From positions 186,001 to 250,000 of the forward strand of contig JAIUPQ010000002.1 of assembly GCA_020161145.1 (NCBI GenBank): a stretch of DNA of 64,000 nucleotides, read 5' to 3'. How positions within the stretch are numbered: the stretch's first letter is position 1; each line of letters opens with the position of its first letter. The notes under the pieces are model-generated. The model saw only the letters and a list, made by a program, of their open reading frames with translations, did not search any database and was not told where the DNA came from. Both the position numbers and the translations under genes were made by a program. Origin of the DNA: Pseudomonadota bacterium. GTDB taxonomy: Bacteria > Pseudomonadota > Gammaproteobacteria > Burkholderiales > Burkholderiaceae_C. Below are positions 19,712 through 29,100 of this stretch, piece by piece.

Positions 19712-21204
19712 TCTCCAACCAACCGGTCAACCAGTTGATCTACGACTCGCTGCTGCTGCTGCAGCATCGCGGTCAGGATGCGGCAGGCATCGTCACCATG
19801 CAGGGTGGCAAGTGCTTCATCCACAAGGCGCGCGGCATGGTGCGCGACGCGTTTCGCACGCGCGACATGCGCGCCCTGCCGGGCGGGGTGGGCCTGGGCC
19901 AGGTGCGCTACCCCACGGCCGGCAACGCCTACAGCGAGGAAGAGGCCCAGCCGTTCTACGTCAACGCGCCCTACGGCATCGTGCTGGTGCACAACGGCAA
20001 CCTGACCAACGCCCACACCTTGAAGCGCGAGCTGTTCGACATCGACCGCCGCCACATCAACACCGAGAGCGACACCGAGGTGCTGATCAACGTGCTGGCC
20101 CACGAGATGGAGCGCCACATGGGCAAGGGGCCGCTGACGCCCGAGGCCGTGTTCCGCGCTGTCGAGGGCGTGCACCGGCGCGTCAAGGGCTCGTATGCGG
20201 TGCTGGCGCTGATCGCCGGCCACGGCCTGCTGGCCTTTCGGGATCCGCATGGCATCCGTCCGTTGGTGTTCGGCACCGCGCCGGGCGAGGACGGCCGCCA
20301 GCAGGTGCTGATCGCCAGCGAGAGCGTGGTGCTCGAGGGCACGGGGTTTGAGCTGGTGCGCGACGTGGCACCCGGCGAGGCGCTGTTCATCACGCCGGAC
20401 GGCACCGTCCACAGCCAGCAGTGCAGCGGCCAGACCGAGAACGCCCCCTGCATCTTCGAGTTCGTCTACCTGGCGCGGCCCGATTCGGTGATGGACGGCG
20501 TCTCGGTCTACCAGGCCCGGCTCAATCTGGGCGAGACGCTGGCCGAGCGCGTGCGCGCGCAGATTCCGCTGGACGAGATCGACGTGGTCATCCCCATCCC
20601 CGAGTCCAGCCGCCCCTCGGCCATGCAACTGGCGCAGGTCATCGGCAAGCCCTATCGCGAAGGCTTCGTCAAGAACCGCTACGTGGGCCGCACCTTCATC
20701 ATGCCCGGGCAGGCCGTGCGCAAGAAGTCGGTGCGCCAGAAGCTCAACGCCATCGGCATCGAGTTCAAAGGCCGCAACGTGCTGCTGGTGGACGACTCCA
20801 TCGTGCGTGGCACCACCAGCAAGGAGATCGTGCAGATGGCGCGCGAAGCCGGTGCGGCCAAGGTCTACATGGCTTCGGCCGCGCCGCCGGTGCGCTTTCC
20901 CAACGTCTACGGCATCGACATGCCCACCAAGGAAGAGTTGATTGCCCACGGCCGCACCGAAGACGAGGTGCGCGCCTACATCGGCGCCGACGCGCTGATC
21001 TATCAGGACATTGATGCGATGAAGCGCGTGGTGGGCGCCCTCAACCCGGCCATCGACCGCTTCGAGGCCTCGTGCTTCGATGGCGACTACATCACCGGCG
21101 ACGTCTCCGCCGCCGACTTCGATGCCATGCAGGCCCAGCGCGCCGCCCAGCCGGCCAGCGAGGACGAGTCCGACAGCCAACTCGCCCAGCTCAGCCCTAC
21201 CTGA
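19690..21204 (+). CDS. purF: Amidophosphoribosyltransferase
   Basis: PurF makes phosphoribosylamine from PRPP and glutamine, the first step of purine synthesis. It is 504 residues from ATG 19690 ([15 protein letters not shown]); Cys2 is the N-terminal glutaminase nucleophile after Met removal. The PRPP-binding motif [14 protein letters not shown] is near residue 363. The long upstream open frame to 19294 is not used because the N-terminal Cys must be exposed. Confidence 0.97.
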   Translation: MCGIVGVISNQPVNQLIYDSLLLLQHRGQDAAGIVTMQGGKCFIHKARGMVRDAFRTRDMRALPGGVGLGQVRYPTAGNAYSEEEAQPFYVNAPYGIVLVHNGNLTNAHTLKRELFDIDRRHINTESDTEVLINVLAHEMERHMGKGPLTPEAVFRAVEGVHRRVKGSYAVLALIAGHGLLAFRDPHGIRPLVFGTAPGEDGRQQVLIASESVVLEGTGFELVRDVAPGEALFITPDGTVHSQQCSGQTENAPCIFEFVYLARPDSVMDGVSVYQARLNLGETLAERVRAQIPLDEIDVVIPIPESSRPSAMQLAQVIGKPYREGFVKNRYVGRTFIMPGQAVRKKSVRQKLNAIGIEFKGRNVLLVDDSIVRGTTSKEIVQMAREAGAAKVYMASAAPPVRFPNVYGIDMPTKEELIAHGRTEDEVRAYIGADALIYQDIDAMKRVVGALNPAIDRFEASCFDGDYITGDVSAADFDAMQAQRAAQPASEDESDSQLAQLSPT

Positions 21205-21226
21205 TCCACCTCACGCCCTCTGCCCG

Positions 21227-22621
21227 ATGACCGTCCGCACCCGCATCGCCCCGTCGCCCACCGGCTTTCTGCACCTGGGCACCGCCCGCACCGCGCTGTA
21301 CTCCTGGGCCTACGCACGCCACCACGGCGGCCAGTTCGTGCTGCGCATCGAGGACACCGACGTGGCCCGCTCCACGCAAGAGGCCACCGAGCAGATCCTG
21401 CAGGCCATGCGCTGGCTGGGCCTGGCCTGGGACGAAGGCCCCATCTACCAGATGCAGCGGCTGGACCGCTACCGCGAGGTCATCGCCAGCATGCTCAGTG
21501 GCGGCGGCGCCTACCACTGCTATACCACGCCCGAAGAGCTGGCCGCCCAGCGGGCCGAGGACGAAGCCGCCGGTCGGCCGCCGCGCGGCTACGACGGCCG
21601 CTGGCGCCCCGAGCCCGGCAAGGTGCTGCCGCCCGTCCCCGCAGGCGTCACGCCCGTGGTGCGCTTCAAGAATCCGCAAGACGGTGCCGTCACCTGGGAC
21701 GACCTCGTCAAAGGCCCCATCACCGTGGCCAACAAAGAACTGGACGACCTCATCATCCAGCGCTCGGACGGTGTGCCCACCTACAACTTCGCCGTCGTCG
21801 TGGACGACTGGGACATGGCCATCAGCCACGTCTTTCGCGGCGAGGAGCACATCAACAACACGCCCTGGCAGATCAACATCTACCGCGCCCTGGGGGCGCC
21901 GCTGCCGCGCTTCGGCCACCTGCCCGTCATCCTGGGCGACGATGGCAAAAAGCTCAGCAAGCGGCGCGGCGCCGTCAGCGTCACCGCCTATGCCGAAGCC
22001 GGCTATCTGCCCGAAGGCATGCTGAACTACCTGGCCCGCCTGGGCTGGAGCCACGGCGACGACGAACTCTTCACGGCCGAGCAGATGGTGGCCTGGTTCG
22101 ATGGCAGCCACCTGAACAAAAGCCCTGCGCAGTGGGACGCCGCCAAACTGGCCTGGGTCAACGCCCACCACCTGAAGGCCGCCAGCGGCGAGCAGCTGGC
22201 CCCACTGGTGGCCGCCCAGTTGGCCCGGCAAGGCCTGGCCGAGCCGCCGGCACTGCCGGCCTTGTGTGCGCTCTACAAAGACCGCTGCACCACCACCGTG
22301 GAGCTGGCCGACTGGGTGGCGTTGCACCTGCGGCCGCCCGTGCGCACCCCCGAGCTCGAGGCGCTGTGGCAGCGCCACGAGGTGGCCGCCCGTGCCCCCG
22401 CCCTGGCCGCGCTGCGCGCGCGCCTGGCCGAGGTCGAATGGACGGCGCCCGCCATTGCGGCGGCCATCAAGGCCGTGCTGGCCGAGCAGGGCCTGAAGAT
22501 GCCGCAACTGGCCATTCCGCTGCGTCTGGTGGTCACTGGCCGCGACCAGACACCGGCCATCGATGCCGTGCTGGCGCTTTTTTCACGCGATGACGTGCTG
22601 ACACGCTTGCAGGACGCTTGA
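21227..22621 (+). CDS. gltX: Glutamyl-tRNA synthetase
   Basis: GltX charges tRNA-Glu. It is 464 residues from ATG 21227 ([18 protein letters not shown]). The HIGH-like motif is HLGT and the KMSKS-like motif is KKLSKRRGA (near residue 245). It lies 22 bases after purF, and a tRNA-Glu gene is encoded less than 200 bases downstream, an apt neighbour. Confidence 0.97.
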   Translation: MTVRTRIAPSPTGFLHLGTARTALYSWAYARHHGGQFVLRIEDTDVARSTQEATEQILQAMRWLGLAWDEGPIYQMQRLDRYREVIASMLSGGGAYHCYTTPEELAAQRAEDEAAGRPPRGYDGRWRPEPGKVLPPVPAGVTPVVRFKNPQDGAVTWDDLVKGPITVANKELDDLIIQRSDGVPTYNFAVVVDDWDMAISHVFRGEEHINNTPWQINIYRALGAPLPRFGHLPVILGDDGKKLSKRRGAVSVTAYAEAGYLPEGMLNYLARLGWSHGDDELFTAEQMVAWFDGSHLNKSPAQWDAAKLAWVNAHHLKAASGEQLAPLVAAQLARQGLAEPPALPALCALYKDRCTTTVELADWVALHLRPPVRTPELEALWQRHEVAARAPALAALRARLAEVEWTAPAIAAAIKAVLAEQGLKMPQLAIPLRLVVTGRDQTPAIDAVLALFSRDDVLTRLQDA

Positions 22622-22636
22622 AACGCGTGCTATAGT
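22607..22636 (+). promoter_or_regulatory. Candidate sigma-70 promoter of the tRNA cluster
   Basis: TTGCAG (22607-22612) and TATAGT (22631-22636) are separated by 18 bases. The -35 lies inside the end of gltX, and the -10 is 39 bases before the first tRNA. The match to consensus is good, but the call is by eye. Confidence 0.5.
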
Positions 22637-22675
22637 CATGGACTTGCTTGAACGGCACTGCCCCGGCAGAAAAAC

Positions 22676-22751
<76 letters not shown>

Positions 22752-22792
22752 CTTGCACCAGGGCAGCGTCGTGAAGGCAGTGAAAGTTACCA

Positions 22793-22868
22793 GTCCCCTT
22801 CGTCTAGAGGCCTAGGACACGACCCTTTCACGGTTGTAACAGGGGTTCGAATCCCCTAGGGGACGCCA
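22793..22868 (+). tRNA. tRNA-Glu (TTC)
   Basis: The acceptor GTCCCC pairs with GGGGAC. The anticodon loop CTTTCAC gives TTC, the T-arm contains GGTTCGAATCC, and CCA is encoded. It is second in the three-tRNA cluster. Confidence 0.96.
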
Positions 22869-22875
22869 CCGCTGC

Positions 22876-22952
22876 GGAGCGGTAGTTCAGTTGGTTAGAA
22901 TACCGGCCTGTCACGCCGGGGGTCGCGGGTTCGAGTCCCGTCCGCTCCGCCA
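22876..22952 (+). tRNA. tRNA-Asp (GTC)
   Basis: The acceptor GGAGCGG pairs with CCGCTCC. The anticodon loop CTGTCAC gives GTC, the T-arm is GGTTCGAGTCC, and GCCA is encoded at the end. It is third in the cluster and is followed by a hairpin. Confidence 0.96.
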
Positions 22953-22963
22953 AGCAAATCAAT

Positions 22964-22994
22964 GGGTTACGTCGCAAGGCGTAACCCATTTCCA
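22964..22994 (+). terminator. Terminator hairpin after the tRNA cluster
   Basis: GGGTTACG (22964-22971) pairs perfectly with CGTAACCC (22980-22987) around an eight-base loop and is followed by the T-rich ATTTCCATTTCC. It sits 11 bases after tRNA-Asp. Confidence 0.65.
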
Positions 22995-23048
22995 TTTCCT
23001 GATTCCAAACTTTGCAATCAGGCTGCGGATCAACCCTCGGCACTTTGA

Positions 23049-23831
23049 CTACTTCGGTGCACTCTGCACCCAGTGCAGCATCGCAGGCCCGATGGTCGCG
23101 GCAATCGTGTAGGCTCCTTCACCTGCCTTCTTGATCTTGTCTAGGTTGTCCGCAACCTTCGCGATCTTTTCGATGATCGTCCCGGCGCGCGCAAGAACGC
23201 TCCTGGCTGGTTCCGATGCCTTCGCATTCTCAGCTTCGATCCTGGGGCGCTCCACGATGTAGGCACCTGCCACCTGCTGCAAGGCGGTTTCAATAGGCTT
23301 CACTCCCTGCGCTTGGTAGACCTTGAGGGCTGTTCGAATCGTGTCAACCTGCCGTTGAACGAACCCGCGAAGATATGGGCTCATGTCGGTCTCGCTCAGG
23401 CTCTTTTCGAGTGAGTCCAGTTCGGCTCGAAGTTGTGCCATCTCATTGGCTGGCATGTCGTCTTCGTCTTCGTCACGAAGCACCCAGTTCGCCCACATGA
23501 ACGGAATGCGGTTTTCTGGCCTGGCGGCATCCTCCCGGTTGCCGCTCCATCCAGAATTCAAGATTGCGGTTGAGCTGATGTGGCGCAGCCGTGCGAAACC
23601 GGGCTGTAGCAGGCTATCGGAGACACCTCGGGCTTCGAGCTTTGCCTTCAGCAAGTCCAGTTCGGCGCGCAACGCCTGAAGGCACGTGACAACATCGTCT
23701 TCAATGGTCGGGTCTTCGGTCGGAAGATCGAACACTTGTGCCCATCGCTTCGTCATGGATACATCGTTGCCGCCCGAATTGATGTTTAGAAGACGTACGT
23801 AGATTTCGAGTAGCCGACCTGCGCTGTTCAT
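23049..23831 (-). CDS. Hypothetical protein with coiled-coil character
   Basis: The family is not recognised. From ATG 23831 (MNSAGRLLEIYVRLLNIN), preceded by a strong GGAGAGGAGG ribosome site, the protein has 260 residues. The middle part is charged and heptad-like (LQALRAELDLLKAKLEARG; AQLRAELDSLEKSLSE), and the C-terminus has a short hydrophobic stretch (AYTIAATIGPAMLHW). No signal peptide is seen. Base composition is visibly lower in G+C than the neighbours and it sits alone behind a tRNA cluster, so recent transfer is plausible. Confidence 0.7.
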   Translation of the reverse strand: MNSAGRLLEIYVRLLNINSGGNDVSMTKRWAQVFDLPTEDPTIEDDVVTCLQALRAELDLLKAKLEARGVSDSLLQPGFARLRHISSTAILNSGWSGNREDAARPENRIPFMWANWVLRDEDEDDMPANEMAQLRAELDSLEKSLSETDMSPYLRGFVQRQVDTIRTALKVYQAQGVKPIETALQQVAGAYIVERPRIEAENAKASEPARSVLARAGTIIEKIAKVADNLDKIKKAGEGAYTIAATIGPAMLHWVQSAPK

Positions 23832-23962
23832 CGAACCTCCTCTCCCTCGCTCAAAAAGTCGATTGTCTGATGGCTTCAAGAAAAAGCCCCGAGCGAAAGC
23901 CAGACGAGGAGTCCCCGCAGGGACTGCGCGCCACTCCCGAAAAGCTGTCATCCTGTCGGTGA

Positions 23963-23989
23963 TATAATAAATACGAATCATTCGTATTT
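23963..23989 (+). promoter_or_regulatory. Perfect -10 box followed by a Fur-like palindrome
   Basis: TATAAT (23963-23968) is followed at once by AATACGAAT-C-ATTCGTATT (23970-23988), a perfect 9-1-9 palindrome that extends by one further A/T pair (23969-23989). The core GAATCATTC matches Fur boxes of the AATGAGAAT-C-ATTCTCATT type. It overlaps the expected transcription start, so a bound repressor would block transcription of the receptor operon. Fur as the binder is inferred. Confidence 0.7.
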
Positions 23990-24007
23990 CGTTTTCTGGG
24001 AGGGAGC

Positions 24008-26119
24008 ATGTTTCGACGCTTGCAGGCGCCTGCCGACAGGACAGCAACCACCCGCAGTATGGGCGGGTTGGGGTGCGGTCACCCATGCGAAGGCGGGCGC
24101 GAGACGGTTAGTTGGGCCTGGCGCGCCAGCCATTTGGCATGCGCCTCGCTGTTGGCCGGCGTGGGTGGGGTGGCTGCCCAATCTGCGCCTGTACCCGCAC
24201 CAGCGGCCTCGGGCGCCTCGCCTGCAGGATCGGCTGCCGCCTCCGCGCCGTCTTCAGACTCAGCCGATGCGGCGGTGCCCGTCGTGGCGCTGCCGGCCAT
24301 CACCGTCACCGCCACCCGCCACGAGCAGGACGCACGCACCGCGCCGGCGTCGGTCACGGTGGTCAACCGGGCCGCCATCCAGAGCAAGGCCAGCGACGAC
24401 CTGCTCAGCGCGATTGAAGACACGCCCGGCCTGACACTGTCGCCGCGCCAGGTGGCGGGGCGGCGCACGTTCTCGCTGCGCGGCATGGACAGCCGCCACA
24501 CGCTGATGCTGATCGATGGCCGCCGCATCTCGGCCACCGACGACGTGGTGGGGCACTCCGACTACCAGTACGGCTGGGTGCCGCTGGCCAGTGTGGAGCG
24601 CATCGAGGTCATCCGGGGGCCGCTGTCGCCGCTGTATGGCTCCGAGGCGCTGGGCGGCGTGGTCAACGTCATCACGCGCTGGCCCACGGACAAGTGGGAA
24701 GGCTCGGTGCGGCTGTCGGGCCAGCTCGCGGCCGACCGGGCGTGGGGCGGCGATGGCGGCCGGCTGGGCGTGTATGCAGGCGGCCCGGTGGCCGAGGGGC
24801 TGTCGGTGCGCCTGAACGCCGAGGCCAGCCGCAGCGGCACCGTCGCCGACCGCGACGCACCGCAGTACAGCGAGATCGAGGGTCGCGATGGCCGCAGCGG
24901 TGGCATCTCGGCGCGCTACGCCATCAATGCCCGGCACAGCCTGGAGGCAGGCTGGCAGCAAGGGCAGGAGGAGCGCCTCTACAACGACGTCAATGCCCGC
25001 AGCGGCGTGGCCTACGAGAACCGCTACGACCTCGATCGCAGCCATGGCTACGTCCAGTGGCAGGGCGATTGGGACGACGTCACGGCCCAACTGCGCGCCT
25101 ACCGCAGCGCCATCAGCGTGGACAACCGCCGCACCAACGGCGTGGCGCCCACCCGCCCGCAAGACATGAAGGACGTGGTGGGTGATGGTTTTGTGCAATG
25201 GCGGCTGGGCGACCACCACCTCACGGTGGGCGGTGAGTGGCGGCGCGAAAGCCTGGTCAACGCCGGCCTGAAGGACGGCCGCGACAGCGCCGACCATCAG
25301 GCCGTGTTCGCGCAGGACGAGATCTCGCTGGGCACCCACCTGATCGCCACGCTGGGTGCGCGGCTGGATCGGCACGCCTACTTTGGCAGCGAGTTCAACC
25401 CGCGTGCCTACCTGGTCTGGGAGGCCACGCCAGAGTGGGTGGTCAAATGGGGCTTCGGCACCGCGTTCAAGGCGCCCACGCTCAAGCAGATCTCGCCCAA
25501 CTACGTCGGCGCCGAGGGGCCGCACACCTTTCTGGGCAATGCCGACGTGCAGCCCGAGTCCTCGCGCTCGTTCGAAGTGGGCGCCGACTGGCTGTCGGGG
25601 CCGTACTCGGTTCGCGGCACGCTGTTCCACACCCGCGTCAAAGACCTCATCACCACGCGCCTGCTCAGCCAGCAGGGCACGCGGCGCGTCTACCTCTACG
25701 ACAACGTCGACAGCGCCACCCTGCGCGGCGCCGAGCTGGGCTTTGCCTGGGAGGTGGCCAGCGGCTGGCGCTGGAACACCGACCTGACGCTGCTGCGCAC
25801 CCGCGACGGCAGCACCGGCCAGGAGCTGACCGACCGACCGCGTCAGGTGCTGCACTCGCAGCTGCAATGGCAGGGCGCGGGCGATTTCAGCGCGCGGCTG
25901 GGCGTGGACGTCACCGGCCGCCAGCGCACGTCCACGGACACCCAGCTGCCCACCTACACCGTGGTCAACGCCAGCCTGGGCTGGCAGATCACCCGCTGGC
26001 TGACCGGGCGAGTCGGGGTGGACAACCTGGGTGACGTGCGCCTGGCCGAGCAGTCCGCCGACTTCGGCTACGCCATTCGCGGGCGCACCTACTTTGTCAA
26101 CATGCAGGCGGACTTTTGA
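24008..26119 (+). CDS. TonB-dependent outer-membrane receptor (HmuR/BtuB-like)
   Basis: This 703-residue receptor starts at ATG 24008 behind GGGAGGGAG. A long N-terminal leader precedes the signal-like stretch HLACASLLAGVGGVAAQSA. Next come an Ala/Pro linker, a TonB-box-like ITVTATR, the plug domain (DDLLSAIEDTPGL, SRHTLMLIDGRRIS, VERIEVIRGPLSPLYGSEALGGVVNVIT) and the beta-barrel with a C-terminal aromatic end (YFVNMQADF). The plug resembles haem/cobalamin/siderophore receptors. The stop overlaps the chelatase start (TGATG). The start could lie slightly downstream; the leader is unusually long. Confidence 0.88.
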   Translation: MFRRLQAPADRTATTRSMGGLGCGHPCEGGRETVSWAWRASHLACASLLAGVGGVAAQSAPVPAPAASGASPAGSAAASAPSSDSADAAVPVVALPAITVTATRHEQDARTAPASVTVVNRAAIQSKASDDLLSAIEDTPGLTLSPRQVAGRRTFSLRGMDSRHTLMLIDGRRISATDDVVGHSDYQYGWVPLASVERIEVIRGPLSPLYGSEALGGVVNVITRWPTDKWEGSVRLSGQLAADRAWGGDGGRLGVYAGGPVAEGLSVRLNAEASRSGTVADRDAPQYSEIEGRDGRSGGISARYAINARHSLEAGWQQGQEERLYNDVNARSGVAYENRYDLDRSHGYVQWQGDWDDVTAQLRAYRSAISVDNRRTNGVAPTRPQDMKDVVGDGFVQWRLGDHHLTVGGEWRRESLVNAGLKDGRDSADHQAVFAQDEISLGTHLIATLGARLDRHAYFGSEFNPRAYLVWEATPEWVVKWGFGTAFKAPTLKQISPNYVGAEGPHTFLGNADVQPESSRSFEVGADWLSGPYSVRGTLFHTRVKDLITTRLLSQQGTRRVYLYDNVDSATLRGAELGFAWEVASGWRWNTDLTLLRTRDGSTGQELTDRPRQVLHSQLQWQGAGDFSARLGVDVTGRQRTSTDTQLPTYTVVNASLGWQITRWLTGRVGVDNLGDVRLAEQSADFGYAIRGRTYFVNMQADF

Positions 26120-29100
26120 TGGGACGGCTGGCACGCTTGACGATGCGGGTGGGTGGCGCCGTGCTGGCGGCGCTGCTGTGGGCCGGCGCAGCGCAGGCGG
26201 CCCTGACCGCCACGCCCGAGGCTGGCGCCACCGCTGCGGCGGCCACGCACCGCGTGCTGTTCATTGCCACCGGCAACGTGCCCAAGGGCAAGTTCCGCCA
26301 GTTGGCACCGCTCGCGGCGGCGCATGGCCTCGCGGTGGAGGTGCGCTACCTCAGCAGCATCCCGGCCCGAAGCGAGCCCTCGCTGTGGGACGGCTGGGAT
26401 GCGGTGTTCTTCGACTCCTACCTCTACGACCAGATTCAGGAGCATCTGGCGCAGGCCCTGCCCGGGCTCAAGGTGCCCCACGCCTGGCTGTATGACGCCA
26501 GGCCGGTCTGGGGTGGTGGTCTGTCCGAGGCGCAGGCGCGCCCGCTGGTCAGCTACTACGCCAACGGCGGGCAGCGCAATTTCGAGGGCTTCTTCAGCCT
26601 GCTGGCCGCCACGCTCGAAGGCCGCCCGGCGCCCGCCGACCTCAAGCCGCCGGTGGTCTTCCCCAAGACCGCCGTCTACCACCCGCAGGCGCCGCAACTG
26701 GTGTTCGCCAGCGCGGCGGACTTTCTGCGCTGGCGCGGTGTGACGCCAGCGGCGGCGGGGGCGCCGCGCCCGCCCGTGGTGGCCATTCCCATGCACCAGC
26801 AGTACATCGCGTCGATGCAGACCGGCTTCATCGACGACCTGGTGGCGCGCATCGAGCAGCGCGGCGCCGTGGCCATGCCCATCTACGGCCCCATGATGCC
26901 CGCCGGCGCCATCGCGCGCGTGCTGCAACCCCAGGCCGATGCGCCGCCGCTGGCCGACGCCCTCATCAACACGCAGATCATGCTCAACGCCGAAGGGCGG
27001 CGCGACGAGTTCGCGGCGCTGGGCCTGCCCGTCGTGCAGGCCATCGCCTACCGGCGCGGCGACGAGGCCGACTGGGCGGCCGACCCGCACGGCGTGGCGC
27101 TGATGGATGTGCCGTTCTACCTGGCCCAGCCCGAGTACGCCGGGGTGATCGACATCCAGATCGCCGCCGCCACCCGCAAAAGCGACGACGCCCTGGTCGC
27201 CATTCCCGACCAGGCGCAGGCCACGGTGGACAAGGTGCTGGCGCTCATCGATCTGCAACGCAAGCCGGCGGCCGACAAGCAGCTGGCGCTGATGTTCTGG
27301 AACTACCCGGCCGGCGAAAAGAACTTTTCGGCCGCCTTTCTGAACGTGCCCCAGAGTCTGCGCAGCACCCTGAGCGCGCTGCGCCGCGCCGGCTACGACG
27401 TGCCACCGCCTCCGCAAGAGGCCGAGTTGATTGCCACCGTGCAGCGCCTGCTGGCGCCCAGCTACCACGACGGCCTGCTGCCCGCGTTGCTCGCCGATGG
27501 CCTGGCCGCACTGCTGCCCGTGGCGCAATACCGCCAGTGGCTGGCCACGCTGCCCGAGGCCACGCGCACCGCGCTGATGGGCCGCTGGGGCGAGCCCGAG
27601 CGCTCGGCCAGCGTGATCCACCAGGGCGGCCAGGCCTATTTCGTCATTCCCCGGCTGCAACTGGGCAAGCTGGCGCTGCTGCCCCTGCCCGGGCGGGCCG
27701 ACAAAGGCGCCGATGGCGCTGCCGGCCGCGACCGCGCGCTCTACCACTCCATGAAACCCGATGCGCTGCCCCCGCACGCCTACCTGGCGGCCTACCTGTG
27801 GGTGCGCGAGAGCAGTGGCGAAGACCCGGGCGCCCGCCGCGACGCGCTGATCCACTTTGGCACCCACGGCACGCAGGAATGGCTGCCCGGCAAGGAGCGG
27901 GGCCTGTCGGTGTCCGACCCCGGCATGCTGGCCGTGGGCAGCCTGCCCGTGGTCTACCCCTACATCGTGGACAACGTGGGCGAGGCCACCCAGGCCAAGC
28001 GGCGCGGCCGCGCCGTCACCATCAGCCACCAGACGGCGCCGCTCAGGCCCGCTGGCCTGCACCGCACGCTGACCGAGCTGCACGACCTGCTGCACCAATG
28101 GCTGGCGCAGGACGAAGGGGCGGTCAAGGCCCGGTTCCAGGCCGACATCCTGGCGCGTGTCGCGCAGGCACGCATCGCCGCCGACATGGGCGGCTGGACG
28201 CCCGAGCGCGCCCGCACCGAGTTCGTGCCCTTCATCGACGCCTTGCACGACCACCTGCATGAGCTGGCGCAAACCGTGCAGCCGGTGGGCCTGCACACGC
28301 TGGGCGAATCGGCCGCCCCCGAGCACCGCGCCGCCACCGTGTTGATGATGCTGGGCCGCCCGTTCTGGGAGGCGGCGGCGCGCCAGGCCGGTGTGCCCGT
28401 CGTCGATCTGGACGAAGCCCTGGTGGCCGACCACGACCAACTTGCCGCCACCCCGGCCTACCGGTTGCTGGCGCGCCATGTGCTGGACGACACCGCGCCG
28501 CCCGCAGACCCTGGGTCGTTCACGCCCGAGTTGCAAGCCTTGCTCGCGCAGGCCCGCACCTGGTGGCGCAACCTGGACGCCAGCAGCGAAACGCAAGGCC
28601 TGCTGGCCGCGCTGGCGGGCCGCCACATCCCCACCGCCTATGGTGGCGACCCGGTCAAAAATCCCGACGCCCTGCCCACGGGCCGCAACCTGTACGGGTT
28701 CGACCCCTCGCGCATCCCCGCGCGCCAGGCCTGGGCGGCGGGCCAGCAGGCCGCCGAGCAGTTGATTGCCACGCACCGCCGCCAGACCGGCCAGACGCCC
28801 ACCAAGCTGACCGTCTCGCTGTGGTCGGTGGAAACCATGCGCCACCTGGGCCTGCTGGAGGCCCAGGCGCTGTGGCTGATGGGCGTGGAGCCGCTGTGGG
28901 ACGAAGGCGATCGCGTCACCGGCGTGCGGCTGGTGCCGCGCGCCACGCTGGGCCGCCCGCGCGTGGACGTGGTGCTGTCGGCCACGGGCCTCTATCGCGA
29001 CCACTTCCCCAACGCCATGCAGCACCTGGCCCGCGCCGCCCAGCTGGCCGCCCAGGCCGATGACGAGCCCGACAACCCCGTGGCTGCCCACACCCGGCGC

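Noticed and set aside
24010-24120. Possible cobalamin riboswitch before the receptor
   Set aside because: Stem-forming GC-rich sequence and a GAAGGCGGGCG stretch exist, but the B12 box (GCCACTG) and the rest of the conserved core are not found, and the region lies within the open frame after the start codon.
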